From Porticoccus hydrocarbonoclasticus MCTG13d (GTDB lineage Bacteria; Pseudomonadota; Gammaproteobacteria; Pseudomonadales; Porticoccaceae), in contig NZ_JQMM01000001.1 in the NCBI RefSeq assembly GCF_000744735.1, positions 744,001-808,000 of the forward strand: a stretch of DNA of 64,000 nucleotides, given 5' to 3'. Made by a program: the position numbers and the translations under genes. Of this stretch, positions 1-9,474 are shown piece after piece. The notes beneath the pieces are model-generated. The model was not told the origin of the DNA and made no database searches. It saw nothing but the letters and a program-made list of their open reading frames with translations. The number at the start of each line of letters is the position of its first letter. Positions within the stretch are counted from its first letter, which is position 1.

Positions 1-32
1 GCCTGGATAGTGAATGTATCAATGGCGCTCAT
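1..32 (-). CDS. fis: Fis DNA-binding protein, N-terminal fragment (runs off the window)
   Basis: Only the first ten codons are present; translation begins MSAIDTFTIQ and the frame stays open to the window edge. The ATG overlaps the dusB stop as ATGA, so the two are translationally coupled. In gammaproteobacteria the gene directly after dusB is fis, which encodes the nucleoid protein and rRNA-transcription activator Fis. The call rests on this gene order, because too little protein is visible to show the helix-turn-helix domain. Confidence 0.6.
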   Translation of the reverse strand, partial: MSAIDTFTIQ

Positions 33-1030
33 GCGGCTTGGTCCCAATTGTTCTGTCCTGCCAAGTAGGTGTGCAGGTGGTCTATTTGTTCGTTATGGTT
101 GTCCAGCTGGTTGAAAGACCGGCGAAAGGTTTCACCGCCGGGCAGGCGTTCAACGTACCAGCCCACATGCTTGCGGGCAATCCGGATACCTGAATATTCC
201 CCGTAGTGCCTGTGTATGGCGCGAATATGGTCAACCACCTGGGCAGCGAATTCCTGCCCGGAGAGGGATTCCGGTAGCGAGCCGTGTTCCAGGTAGTGAT
301 TGATCTCACGAAAGAGCCATGGATTGCCCTGGGCAGCGCGGCCAATCATCACGGCGGTGGCACCGGTGTGGTCAAGCACTGCTTTGGCATCCTTCGCAGA
401 ACGGATATCACCGTTGGCGAATACCGGGATATCGACTGATTGAACCACGCTCGCAATTGTGTCGTATTCAGCTTGGCCGTTGAAGCGACAGGCGCGGGTG
501 CGTCCGTGGACAGCAAGCGCCTGGATGCCGCAGTCTTCGGCAATCCGGGCAATGTTGAGCGCGTTTCGATTTTGAGTGTCCCACCCGGTGCGAATTTTCA
601 GCGTGACGGGGATGTCGACGGCCCTGACCACGGCGGAAAGAATAGCTGCTACCAACTTCTCATCCTGGAGCAATGACGACCCGGCTGCCCGTTTGCAAAC
701 TTTTTTGGCGGGGCAACCCATATTGATATCAATGATCTCGGCACCGAGCTCCCTGTTTTGTCGGGCGGCATCTGCCATGAGAGAGGGGATGCTGCCGGCA
801 ATCTGTACAGATCTAGGCGAGAGCTCATCCTTGTGGATCAGCCGCTGTTGGCTCTTCCGGGTGTGCCACAGGCGGGTATCGGAGGTGATCATCTCCGATA
901 CGGCCATGCCAGCACCCTGTGCTCGACAGAGTTGGCGAAATGGCAAATCTGTCACGCCGGCCATGGGTGCCAGTATGGTTCGTGATGCCAGCGCATGTTG
1001 ACCAATCTTCACCAAGTTGGGTTGCCTCAA
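29..1030 (-). CDS. dusB: tRNA-dihydrouridine synthase B
   Basis: This FMN-dependent enzyme reduces specific uridines in the tRNA D-loop to dihydrouridine. The 333-residue length is normal for DusB. The N-terminal TIM-barrel half has the family motif MAGVTDLPFR near residues 23-32, the catalytic cysteine in DINMGCPAKK (about residue 106), a KIRTGWD strand and HGRTR. The C-terminal helical domain follows. It lies downstream of the zinc-ribbon gene in the aroQ-acc-prmA-dusB-fis cluster and overlaps fis by four bases, the arrangement in which E. coli fis is expressed from a promoter ahead of dusB. One local difference is a second cysteine shortly after the catalytic one, in KKVCKR. Assignment to DusB rather than DusA or DusC rests on both sequence and context. 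Confidence 0.95.
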   Translation of the reverse strand: MRQPNLVKIGQHALASRTILAPMAGVTDLPFRQLCRAQGAGMAVSEMITSDTRLWHTRKSQQRLIHKDELSPRSVQIAGSIPSLMADAARQNRELGAEIIDINMGCPAKKVCKRAAGSSLLQDEKLVAAILSAVVRAVDIPVTLKIRTGWDTQNRNALNIARIAEDCGIQALAVHGRTRACRFNGQAEYDTIASVVQSVDIPVFANGDIRSAKDAKAVLDHTGATAVMIGRAAQGNPWLFREINHYLEHGSLPESLSGQEFAAQVVDHIRAIHRHYGEYSGIRIARKHVGWYVERLPGGETFRRSFNQLDNHNEQIDHLHTYLAGQNNWDQAA

Positions 1031-1041
1031 TCTAAGCTCGG

Positions 1042-1067
1042 AAAAAACGGGGTGTTGATGATACCCG
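1042..1067 (-). terminator. possible weak intrinsic terminator/attenuator ahead of dusB
   Basis: On the minus strand an imperfect GC-rich hairpin (CGGGT pairing with ACCCCG, one bulged base) is followed directly by six T. It sits between the end of the zinc-ribbon gene and the dusB start, where it could partly insulate dusB-fis from the upstream acc operon. The stem is short, so this is tentative. Confidence 0.35.
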
Positions 1068-1089
1068 CTCTTGGCCGACGGAATAAAGA

Positions 1090-2364
<1,275 letters not shown>

Positions 2365-2430
2365 GGTTGGTTGCCGGGAAATCGCCTGAGTCGGATTAGC
2401 GTGAACAGGCCGCTAGTTTAGCGGTATGAC

Positions 2431-3309
2431 TCAGCGCTTGATAGCGGTGAGTCTGACCCATTGCTCACGGCTGGCAGGGGGGGCGAAATCAAACCAGGGC
2501 GCATAGGCAGACATGACTTCGTCGGCCTGGGTGTCAATGATACCGGAAAGGCAGAGGGCGCCACCGGGCAGGGTGAGCGCGTTCAGTTTCGGCGCCAGCG
2601 ATACGAGCGGCCCCGCCAGGATGTTGGCGATGACCAGATCAGTGGCGACCTGTGGTGCCTGCTCCGGCAGGTAGGTCAGTACCTTTTCTGGCGCCAGCTT
2701 ATTGCGCTGGGCGTTGTCTGTGGTCGCCAGCAGTGCCTGATGGTCGATATCAATGCAGTTGGCCGAGTCTGCACCGAGCAGCAGGGCGGCAATGGCGAGA
2801 ATGCCGGAACCGCAGCCGTAATCAGTGACGGTTTTCCCGGCCAGCTCAATGCCGTCGAGCCACTGCAGGCAAAGAAAGGTGGTCGGGTGTGTGCCGGTGC
2901 CAAACGCGAGTCCCGGATCCAGTAGCATGTTGATTGATGAGGGTTCCGGTGGTGCGAGCCAGCTCGGGCAAATCCATAGGCGTTTACCGCAGCGGATAGG
3001 TTGGTAGTGTTGCATCCACTCCCGCTCCCAATCGCGATCTTCCAACGGTGACCAGCGGTAATCAGGCAGCTGGCTACCCAGCTGCGCTGCCAACAGATGA
3101 GTCACCTCGTCAATAGATATACCCGCATCGAACAGGCCGGTAATCCGGGTTTGCTGCCACAGGGGGGTTTCTCCCAGAGCGGGCTCCAGGATGGGTTGGT
3201 CAGCATTGTCTTCGAAGGTAACGGAGACGGCGCCGCTGTCCAGCAGGGCTTCTTCAATGGTTTCGGCAGATTGGCGCGAGCTGTTAATGATCAATTGTAG
3301 CCAGGGCAT
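2431..3309 (-). CDS. prmA: ribosomal protein L11 methyltransferase
   Basis: PrmA trimethylates lysines and the N-terminus of ribosomal protein L11 using S-adenosylmethionine. I chose the internal Met giving MPWLQLI, the usual family N-terminus; an upstream start six codons earlier is less likely. The N-terminal substrate-recognition domain covers roughly the first 110 residues. The catalytic domain shows LDPGLAFGTGTHPTT, the SAM-binding motif DYGCGSGILAIAA and the NILAGPL segment. The length of about 292 residues is normal. It follows accC but is separated from it by a probable terminator hairpin, so it may have a promoter of its own. The protein is cytoplasmic. Confidence 0.96.
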   Translation of the reverse strand: MPWLQLIINSSRQSAETIEEALLDSGAVSVTFEDNADQPILEPALGETPLWQQTRITGLFDAGISIDEVTHLLAAQLGSQLPDYRWSPLEDRDWEREWMQHYQPIRCGKRLWICPSWLAPPEPSSINMLLDPGLAFGTGTHPTTFLCLQWLDGIELAGKTVTDYGCGSGILAIAALLLGADSANCIDIDHQALLATTDNAQRNKLAPEKVLTYLPEQAPQVATDLVIANILAGPLVSLAPKLNALTLPGGALCLSGIIDTQADEVMSAYAPWFDFAPPASREQWVRLTAIKR

Positions 3310-3325
3310 ATGACCTCTGTGGAAC

Positions 3326-3347
3326 AAAAAGCCCCGGTATACGGGGC
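3326..3347 (-). terminator. intrinsic terminator after accC
   Basis: On the minus strand, GCCCCG pairs with CGGGGC around a five-base TATAC loop and is followed by TTTTTG. It lies after the accC stop and only about 20 bases before the prmA start, so transcripts should end or be attenuated before prmA. The six GC pairs plus U-tract are a convincing if short intrinsic terminator. Confidence 0.7.
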
Positions 3348-3395
3348 CTGGTTAAGCTGACTGGCTGAAAGCTCAGTGATATTCCTGGGGTTATT

Positions 3396-4736
3396 CTAGA
3401 GATTGAGCTTTTTTTCCAGATAGTGAATGTTCACCCCGCCCTTGCGAAAGTTGGCATCACAGACCAAGTCCCGCTGCAGGGTAATATTAGTTTTGATCCC
3501 CTCGATGTGCAGCTCGTCGAGGGCGTTGGCCATGCGTGACAGAGCCGCTTCCCGGGTCTGGCCGTAAGTGATGATCTTGCCGACCAGCGAGTCGTAATAG
3601 GGTGGAACGGTATAGCCCGCATAGATGTGGGAGTCGACGCGTACCCCGTTGCCGCCGGGTGGGTGGTAGGCAGTAATTTTGCCGGGGCTGGGCATAAAGG
3701 TAACAGGATCTTCTGCGTTGATGCGGCATTCGAAGGAATGCCCCCGAAAGATGATGTCGCTCTGGCGAAGGCTGAGCTTTTCGCCACTGGCGATCAGCAG
3801 TTGCTGTTTGACTATATCGACCCCGGTAATCATTTCGGTGACCGGGTGCTCCACCTGAACCCGGGTGTTCATTTCGATAAAGAAGAACTGCCCGTTTTCG
3901 TAGAGAAACTCGAACGTGCCCGCCCCCCGGTAGCCAATTTTTACACAGGCGTTGACGCAGGCTTCCAGTACTTGCTGGCGCGCATCATCGGGAATGCCAG
4001 GTGCCGGGGCTTCTTCGAGTACTTTCTGGTGGCGCCGTTGCAGGGAGCAGTCGCGATCACCGAGGTGAATGGCATTCCCCTGGCCATCAGAAAGCACTTG
4101 GACCTCCACGTGACGGGGGTTTTCCAGGAATTTTTCCATGTAGACCGTTTCATCGCCAAAGGCAGATTTTGCCTCTGATCGGGTCACCTGAATGGCTTTC
4201 AGCAGTTCACTTTCTTCGCGCACCACTCGCATGCCTCGACCACCGCCCCCTGCGGCTGCTTTGATAATCACTGGGTAGCCCACTTCCAGACCAACAGCGC
4301 GGCTGCGATCTTCATCATCGGTGAGGGGGCCATTTGAACCCGGCACAGTGGGCACACCCGCCTTGCGCATGGCGTCAATGGCCGCGACCTTGTCGCCCAT
4401 CATGCGGATTACACCAGCCGTGGGACCGATAAAGATAAAGCCGCTTTTTTCTACCTGCTCGGCAAAGTCAGCATTTTCAGCCAGAAAGCCGTAGCCGGGA
4501 TGAACCGCATCGGCATTGGTGATTTCCATGGCGCTGATGATAGCGGGAACATTCAGGTAACTCTGGCTGGAGGGGTTGGGTCCGATGCAGACTGTTTCGT
4601 CGGCCAGCAGCACATGTTTCAGGTTGACGTCGGTCTTGGAGTGGGCGGCCACGGTTTTAATGCCGAGTTCCTTGCAAGCGCGCAGAATGCGCAGTGCAAT
4701 TTCGCCCCGATTGGCAATAAGCACTTTTTTCAGCAT
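3396..4736 (-). CDS. accC: biotin carboxylase subunit of acetyl-CoA carboxylase
   Basis: AccC carboxylates the biotin carried by AccB in an ATP- and bicarbonate-dependent step, the first half-reaction of fatty acid synthesis. The 446-residue protein has the three expected parts. These are a biotin carboxylase N-terminal domain ([17 protein letters not shown] at the start), an ATP-grasp domain with the glycine-rich loop [11 protein letters not shown] and the [15 protein letters not shown] and [14 protein letters not shown] motifs, and the C-terminal domain with the [11 protein letters not shown] segment. It lies 25 bases after accB, the classical accBC pair, and is followed by a probable terminator. 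All catalytic motifs look intact. Confidence 0.98.
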   Translation of the reverse strand: MLKKVLIANRGEIALRILRACKELGIKTVAAHSKTDVNLKHVLLADETVCIGPNPSSQSYLNVPAIISAMEITNADAVHPGYGFLAENADFAEQVEKSGFIFIGPTAGVIRMMGDKVAAIDAMRKAGVPTVPGSNGPLTDDEDRSRAVGLEVGYPVIIKAAAGGGGRGMRVVREESELLKAIQVTRSEAKSAFGDETVYMEKFLENPRHVEVQVLSDGQGNAIHLGDRDCSLQRRHQKVLEEAPAPGIPDDARQQVLEACVNACVKIGYRGAGTFEFLYENGQFFFIEMNTRVQVEHPVTEMITGVDIVKQQLLIASGEKLSLRQSDIIFRGHSFECRINAEDPVTFMPSPGKITAYHPPGGNGVRVDSHIYAGYTVPPYYDSLVGKIITYGQTREAALSRMANALDELHIEGIKTNITLQRDLVCDANFRKGGVNIHYLEKKLNL

Positions 4737-4761
4737 TGCTGATGCTCCTGTGGGCTACGGC

Positions 4762-5220
4762 TCAAATAATCATGACCAGGGGTTGATCGAATTCAACGGG
4801 CTCGCCGTCTTCCACCAAAATGGCGCTAACGGTGCCGGCTTTGTCCGCTTCAATCTGGTTCATCATTTTCATGGCTTCGACAATGCAGAGTACTTCGCCA
4901 GCCTTGACCTGCTGGCCGACTTCTATGAAGGCGCTCGAGCCGGGTGACGGAGAGCGGTAAAAAGTGCCAACCATGGGTGATTTGACGGCATGGCCAGCGG
5001 GTTCGGCGGGCATTTCCGGCTCGGCAGTTGCCGTTGCCGCGCTCGTCGGGACAGCTTGCTGAGGTGCCTGCATCTGTGCGGGCATCATCATGGGCATCGA
5101 CATGACGCCGGGGCCATTCCTGCTGATCCGGACAGACTCTTCGCCTTCCTTGATTTCGATTTCGCCAATATCGGACTCTTCGAGCAGTTCAATCAGCTTT
5201 TTGATTTTTCTAATATCCAT
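4762..5220 (-). CDS. accB: biotin carboxyl carrier protein of acetyl-CoA carboxylase
   Basis: AccB carries the biotin that shuttles carboxyl groups from AccC to the AccAD carboxyltransferase. The start chosen gives [16 protein letters not shown], the conserved N-terminus, rather than a start five codons upstream. An N-terminal alpha-helical region is followed by a Met/Ala/Pro/Gln-rich linker (about residues 38-75) and a biotinyl domain from about residue 80. The biotinylated lysine is in EAMKMM (about Lys118). The length of 152 residues is typical. The gene is between aroQ and accC in one minus-strand unit. Confidence 0.97.
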   Translation of the reverse strand: MDIRKIKKLIELLEESDIGEIEIKEGEESVRISRNGPGVMSMPMMMPAQMQAPQQAVPTSAATATAEPEMPAEPAGHAVKSPMVGTFYRSPSPGSSAFIEVGQQVKAGEVLCIVEAMKMMNQIEADKAGTVSAILVEDGEPVEFDQPLVMII

Positions 5221-5253
5221 CTGCGGTTGCTCCAAATGGTGTGAAAGTGTGAA

Positions 5254-5694
5254 TCAGGAATCCAGTTGTTTCAGTGCGGCTTGCAGTGCCAGGCCATAGC
5301 CCAGGCCGCCCAGCCCGCAAATAACGCCTCTGGCGATGTCCGAGAAAAAAGATTGGTGCCGAAAGGCTTCGCGAGCATGTACATTGGACAGGTGAACTTC
5401 TATAAAGGGGATATCAACGGCCAGTAGTGCGTCGCGCAGGGCAATGCTGGAGTGTGTTAGCGCCGCAGGGTTGAGAATAATAAAGTTCACACCTTCCCTG
5501 CTGGCTTCATGTACCCGTTCCACCAGCTCGTATTCAGCATTGCTCTGTAGTGTCAGCAGATGGTGCCCCTGTTCCGCCGCCTGATCGATCAGCTGTTGGT
5601 TGATATCCTGCAGAGTTTCGCTGCCGTACAGGGTTGGCTCGCGAGTACCGAGGAGATTCAGGTTGGGGCCGTGTAATACCAGTATGGTGGCCAT
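5254..5694 (-). CDS. aroQ: type II 3-dehydroquinate dehydratase
   Basis: This enzyme dehydrates 3-dehydroquinate to 3-dehydroshikimate in the shikimate pathway. The 146-residue protein has the type II hallmarks: [17 protein letters not shown] at the N-terminus (active-site Asn/Arg region, with the catalytic Tyr in PTLYG), [10 protein letters not shown], the NPAALTHSS loop, and [17 protein letters not shown] near the C-terminus. It forms dodecamers in characterised relatives. It heads the aroQ-accB-accC unit, 33 bases before accB, an arrangement seen widely in gammaproteobacteria. The preceding intergenic region would hold the promoter. Confidence 0.97.
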   Translation of the reverse strand: MATILVLHGPNLNLLGTREPTLYGSETLQDINQQLIDQAAEQGHHLLTLQSNAEYELVERVHEASREGVNFIILNPAALTHSSIALRDALLAVDIPFIEVHLSNVHAREAFRHQSFFSDIARGVICGLGGLGYGLALQAALKQLDS

Positions 5695-5966
5695 AGTGTC
5701 CCCGCCGGTGGGATGTCATGAGAGAATTAACGAAGACCAGCTTCTGGGGCTGGTCAATGGGTGGAAGTCTGCAACAAAAATGAAAAGCTGTCCAATTTTT
5801 TATATTTTGCGGATTTTAGCTTCTTTTTGACACATGTTTAACGAAAATAACTGTTTTATCGCTATTGGTCTCAACTTGATCGGGCAGTTTTATGCCTGTT
5901 TTCCGGTAGTTGGCTGAGGATGGCAGCAAATTCTTGATATATTCAGCAACTTCTTTGAAATGTGGC
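5695..5966 (-). promoter_or_regulatory. AT-rich leader/promoter region of the aroQ-acc operon
   Basis: This 272-base gap separates dsbD (which ends at 5967) from aroQ. The section 5770-5870 is strikingly AT-rich and contains several loose -10/-35 combinations for the minus strand, none of them decisive. A 7-bp dyad (GACCAGC ... GCTGGTC, 5735-5755) lies in the presumed aroQ leader with no following U-tract, so it is not a standard terminator. No coding region is visible. Confidence 0.4.
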
Positions 5967-7691
5967 TTATTCTGTCGCCAACTGTGGCGATATGGCGGCC
6001 ATTACGGTGCTTTCTGTCAGTAGTTGAGGCAAAATCACGGGCTGGCGGTGTCCTTTTCGGTAAAACAGGTAAAGGGGCACACCAGATCGCTGATGGAGAT
6101 TGAGTAGCTGGGTGATCTCTGGATTATAGTTGGTCCAGTCACCCTTGAGGTACGTGATCTGTTGCTCGGCAAAAGCCGAAGTGATACGTGTGGAGCTCAA
6201 CGCCATTTTTTCATTGGCGAGACAGGTGATACACCAGTCGGCCGTGAGATTGACGAAAACGGCGTCGCCCTGATCAAGCAGCTGCTGCAGTCTCGTTTCG
6301 GTATAGGGTTCCCAGTGGGTGGCCTGTGTCCCGCTGCCCCGGTAAGTTTGCCAGGGGAGAATCAGGGCAATGATGACGGCAGTCATCGCAACCAGTCGGG
6401 TGAATGGTGTTTTGCGCAGTTTGAGCAGCCAGAGGGCAAAGAGTATCAGGATAATACCCGTGACCATCGCGATGACCGTGTCGCTTCCCGCTTGCCTGCC
6501 CAGTACCCAGAGGAGCCATGCACCACTCAGGTAAAGGGGGAAGGCGAGGAACTCCTTGAACGTTACCATCCAGGGGCCGGGGCGGGGTAGCCTGGTGCCC
6601 AGCCATGGCCACCAGGACAGTAAGAGCAGCGGTAGCGCCATACCCAGACCCAGAAACATAAACACTGACAATGCTATCCAGACCGGCTGTACCAGCGCAA
6701 AGCCCAGTGCTGCTCCCATGAAAGGTGCTGTGCAGGGGCTGGCAACGACAGTGGCCAGCAAACCCGTCATGAAGGAGGATTGCAGGCTGTAGCCTGTGGT
6801 GGTGGTGTGGCCCAGGTTCATCAGTCCCGTACCCAGCGTGAGTAGTCCGGAAAAGCTCAAACCCATCAGGATGAAAAGATAAGCCAGCAGGCCGACAAAC
6901 ACCGGTGATTGCAGCTGGAAGCCCCAGCCCACTGCCTCACCTGTTTGCCGCAGTGCAATGAGAAGTCCTGCGATGGCGACGAAGCTGAGCACGACGCCCA
7001 GTGTGTACGCCAGGCCGTGCAGATGTCGGCCATGGGGGCTGAGATGATGGCTGGTGAGACTCAGTGCCTTGATCGAGAGTACTGGAAAAACACAGGGCAT
7101 CAGGTTGAGAATGATGCCGCCCAGTAGCGCAAACAACAGGATGAGGTAAAGGCTTGTGGCGGACGAGGGCACTGGGGGCGGTTCCGCTGCCATAGCCACC
7201 GAGTCGACATCGGCGATGGATGCGATGCCGGTGTCCGGATCAATAGTGATTTTCTGGGTTCGGGGCGGGTAGCAGAGCCCCGCATCGGCGCATCCCTGAG
7301 ACTCGACGAACAGGGTGCGAGCAGAAGGAGGCAGTGGCAGGTCAAAGGTAACCTGTTCATAATAAACGGTTAGCTCTCTTTCATAGTACTCGTCATAAAT
7401 CTGCTTTCCCGCCGGAAAGTCTGGTTTGGCCTCAATCGGTTGCCAATCGTGGTCAAGCAGCTCAAAGCGGTGTTGGTAGAGGTAATAACCCGGCGCGATT
7501 TGCCAGTCCAGTGACAGTTGCCCGGCCTCTGTGGATGCTTCCAGCTGATAGGCCTCGTCAATGGGTAGGAAGGTGGCATCGGCTCCCAGTAGGTTGGCTG
7601 ATGAGGACGAAGGGAATATCTGCTCTGCATTGGTGAGGCAGGCGACGGACAACAGAAAAATTGTCAGGATACTGGGGAGCCGTTGATGCAT
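5967..7691 (-). CDS. dsbD: thiol:disulfide interchange protein DsbD
   Basis: DsbD carries electrons from cytoplasmic thioredoxin across the inner membrane to periplasmic oxidoreductases. The start chosen gives MHQRLPSILTIFLL, a signal peptide ending near TNA; the frame is open further upstream but that extension is not signal-like. The N-terminal alpha domain has the redox cysteines in GCADAGLCYPP. The eight-helix beta domain has NLMPCVFPVLS and VASPCTAPF. The C-terminal thioredoxin-fold domain has TADWCITCLANE. All six functional cysteines are thus present in a 574-residue protein of normal size. It diverges from a periplasmic copper chaperone, and both may feed cofactor assembly in the periplasm. 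Confidence 0.96.
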   Translation of the reverse strand: MHQRLPSILTIFLLSVACLTNAEQIFPSSSSANLLGADATFLPIDEAYQLEASTEAGQLSLDWQIAPGYYLYQHRFELLDHDWQPIEAKPDFPAGKQIYDEYYERELTVYYEQVTFDLPLPPSARTLFVESQGCADAGLCYPPRTQKITIDPDTGIASIADVDSVAMAAEPPPVPSSATSLYLILLFALLGGIILNLMPCVFPVLSIKALSLTSHHLSPHGRHLHGLAYTLGVVLSFVAIAGLLIALRQTGEAVGWGFQLQSPVFVGLLAYLFILMGLSFSGLLTLGTGLMNLGHTTTTGYSLQSSFMTGLLATVVASPCTAPFMGAALGFALVQPVWIALSVFMFLGLGMALPLLLLSWWPWLGTRLPRPGPWMVTFKEFLAFPLYLSGAWLLWVLGRQAGSDTVIAMVTGIILILFALWLLKLRKTPFTRLVAMTAVIIALILPWQTYRGSGTQATHWEPYTETRLQQLLDQGDAVFVNLTADWCITCLANEKMALSSTRITSAFAEQQITYLKGDWTNYNPEITQLLNLHQRSGVPLYLFYRKGHRQPVILPQLLTESTVMAAISPQLATE

Positions 7692-7873
7692 TCGGACTTC
7701 TCTGTAATGTTGTGGTCGTTTATTGCGGCCTGTAAATGCGGATTGAATCACCGCCCTTGAGCGAGCATTAAAAAATCTACGGCAGCGGGCAGCCATCAAT
7801 ATGCAGACCTTGTGACAGGCATTTGCGGAATCAGTTCGTATTGTACGGAGCCAGCGAGATAGAGGCGAGTCAT

Positions 7874-7901
7874 TTGCCGGTACCAATGGCAGTGTTATAG
7901 T
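7874..7901 (+). promoter_or_regulatory. sigma-70-type promoter for the PCuAC gene
   Basis: TTGCCG is followed after 16 bases by TATAGT, with a TG one base upstream of the -10 (extended -10). It lies 26 bases before the TTG start of the copper-chaperone gene, with a Shine-Dalgarno AGGAG between them. Confidence 0.6.
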
Positions 7902-7927
7902 CGTCACCCAGAGCAGGAGAGAACGAC

Positions 7928-8374
7928 TTGTCATTTTTGAAACGTTATTTTGTTATTTTTCCAATACTGCTAATGGCCCAGGTCAACGCCGGGGAACTGT
8001 TGGTGAGTGAGGCCTATATCCGGGGGTTGCCTCCGGGTCAGACGGTTACTGCGGCCTTTATGACGATCCGGAACGGCTACAATCATGATTGCCGCTTGCT
8101 GGGCGCCGACACACCGGTCGCCGATCGTGCTGAACTTCACCAGCACAGTCACCAGGGCGGTGTCATGTCCATGCGCCGGGTTCCGGGGCTGAGTATTCCC
8201 GCCGGTAGCCAGGTGAACCTGAAGCCAGGCGGTTACCATCTCATGCTGTTTGGTCTGAAGACGCCTCTGGTGGATGGAGAGGCGCATCCCCTCAGCCTGT
8301 TGTTTGAAACCTGCCCTGACGTTCAACTCAACGTTCCTGTGCGCGATGTATTACGAGAAGGTGGTGGCCGATGA
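7928..8374 (+). CDS. periplasmic PCuAC-family copper(I) chaperone
   Basis: PCuAC proteins bind Cu(I) in the periplasm and help to assemble the CuA site of cytochrome c oxidase. The predicted start is TTG, supported by AGGAG eight bases upstream (7915-7919). The next ATG would cut into the signal peptide FLKRYFVIFPILLMAQVNA. The mature part has the family pattern of His and Met ligands: ELHQHSHQGGVMSMRRV followed about 30 residues later by GGYHLMLFGLK. The length of 148 residues is usual. An extra cysteine pair (CRLL and ETCPD) may form a disulfide. The gene overlaps the next by four bases. Copper chaperone function is inferred from the motif. Confidence 0.9.
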   Translation: MSFLKRYFVIFPILLMAQVNAGELLVSEAYIRGLPPGQTVTAAFMTIRNGYNHDCRLLGADTPVADRAELHQHSHQGGVMSMRRVPGLSIPAGSQVNLKPGGYHLMLFGLKTPLVDGEAHPLSLLFETCPDVQLNVPVRDVLREGGGR

Positions 8375-9423
8375 AGATGACCGACAAGATCAAGTCATGG
8401 CGCAATGGCATTGCCGATGATGCCCGGGAGTTTCGTGCCGAGGGGGCTGTAACCGGTTTTCCCTGGTGGCGTACGGCCCTGTGGTTAGTAGGCGTATATC
8501 TGCTGGTGGTCTTCCTGATCGGATGGTATTGGACAGAAGAGCCACCATTATTTGATGTCAGTGAAAATGCTGCCCAGCGGGCTGAACGTCAGGTGTCGGG
8601 CAGCACCGCTACGGCCACCCTGATTACGGTAATTGAAACCCTGCTGGAAAAACGCGGCGGGTATTTGAGCAATGATATTGCGCCGCCCGGGATCTGGCTG
8701 GATAACCTGCCGAACTGGGAGTACGGGGTCATTATTCAGGTGCGTGATTTCAGTAAGGCCATGCGTGAGGCATTCAGCCGATCACGCTCCCAGTCTACTG
8801 AGGACGGTGATCTGGCATTGGCAGAACCACGTTTGAACTTCGACCATCACAGCTGGGTATTGCCTGCGACGGAGTCGGAGTACCGGGCCGGAATCCGCTA
8901 TCTTGAAAGCTATCTAGCACGACTGGCTGACGACAATACCGGTGCGAGGTTCTACCCGCGCGCTGACAGCCTGCGCTACTGGCTGGGCACCGTCGAAACC
9001 CGTCTGGGGAGTCTCTCGCAGAGACTTAGTGCGAGTGTCGGTCAACGGCGAATTAATATGGACCAGATAGATATGGACAGGCAGGATACCTCAGGTCAGG
9101 CTTTTGAGGTCAATGTTAAAACGCCCTGGTTGGAGCTGGATGACGTCTTTTATGAGGCAAGAGGCACCACCTGGGCGCTGGTTCATCTACTCAAGGCCGT
9201 TGAGGTGGAGTTTGATGAAGTGTTGCGCAAGAAAAATGCCAGGGTCGGGTTGCAGCAGATTATTCGTGAGCTGGAATCGAGCCAGGAGCCTGTCTATAGC
9301 CCGATGGTGCTGAATGGTGGTGGGTTTGGCCTGCTGGCCAATCATTCACTGGTGATGGCGTCCTACGTCAGCCGGGCCAATGCTTCGATTATAGACTTGC
9401 GAGACCTGCTTGATCAGGGTTGA
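8371..9423 (+). CDS. DUF2333 family membrane-anchored protein
   Basis: This 350-residue protein has one N-terminal membrane helix (about residues 32-52, WWRTALWLVGVYLLVVFLIG) and a large, probably periplasmic domain rich in helix-forming sequence. It resembles the DUF2333 family of gammaproteobacteria, for which I know no established function. The segment DIAPPGIWLDNLPNWEYG is typical of the family. The ATG overlaps the TGA of the copper-chaperone gene, so the two are probably co-translated, and the EAL-protein gene follows 51 bases later. No catalytic motif is apparent. Confidence 0.8.
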   Translation: MKMTDKIKSWRNGIADDAREFRAEGAVTGFPWWRTALWLVGVYLLVVFLIGWYWTEEPPLFDVSENAAQRAERQVSGSTATATLITVIETLLEKRGGYLSNDIAPPGIWLDNLPNWEYGVIIQVRDFSKAMREAFSRSRSQSTEDGDLALAEPRLNFDHHSWVLPATESEYRAGIRYLESYLARLADDNTGARFYPRADSLRYWLGTVETRLGSLSQRLSASVGQRRINMDQIDMDRQDTSGQAFEVNVKTPWLELDDVFYEARGTTWALVHLLKAVEVEFDEVLRKKNARVGLQQIIRELESSQEPVYSPMVLNGGGFGLLANHSLVMASYVSRANASIIDLRDLLDQG

Positions 9424-9474
9424 TCGCGCTGTTTTGAGCAACAGCGTCAAAAGTGACTATGGTGCCTGCGACCT

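Noticed and set aside
2410-2424. Hairpin CCGCTA-N3-TAGCGG just after prmA
   Set aside because: The 6-bp stem is perfect but no U-tract follows on the minus strand, so it cannot be called an intrinsic terminator.
5735-5755. Dyad GACCAGC...GCTGGTC in the aroQ leader, considered as terminator or riboswitch stem
   Set aside because: No U-tract and no further conserved helices could be recognised; it is only mentioned within the leader region.
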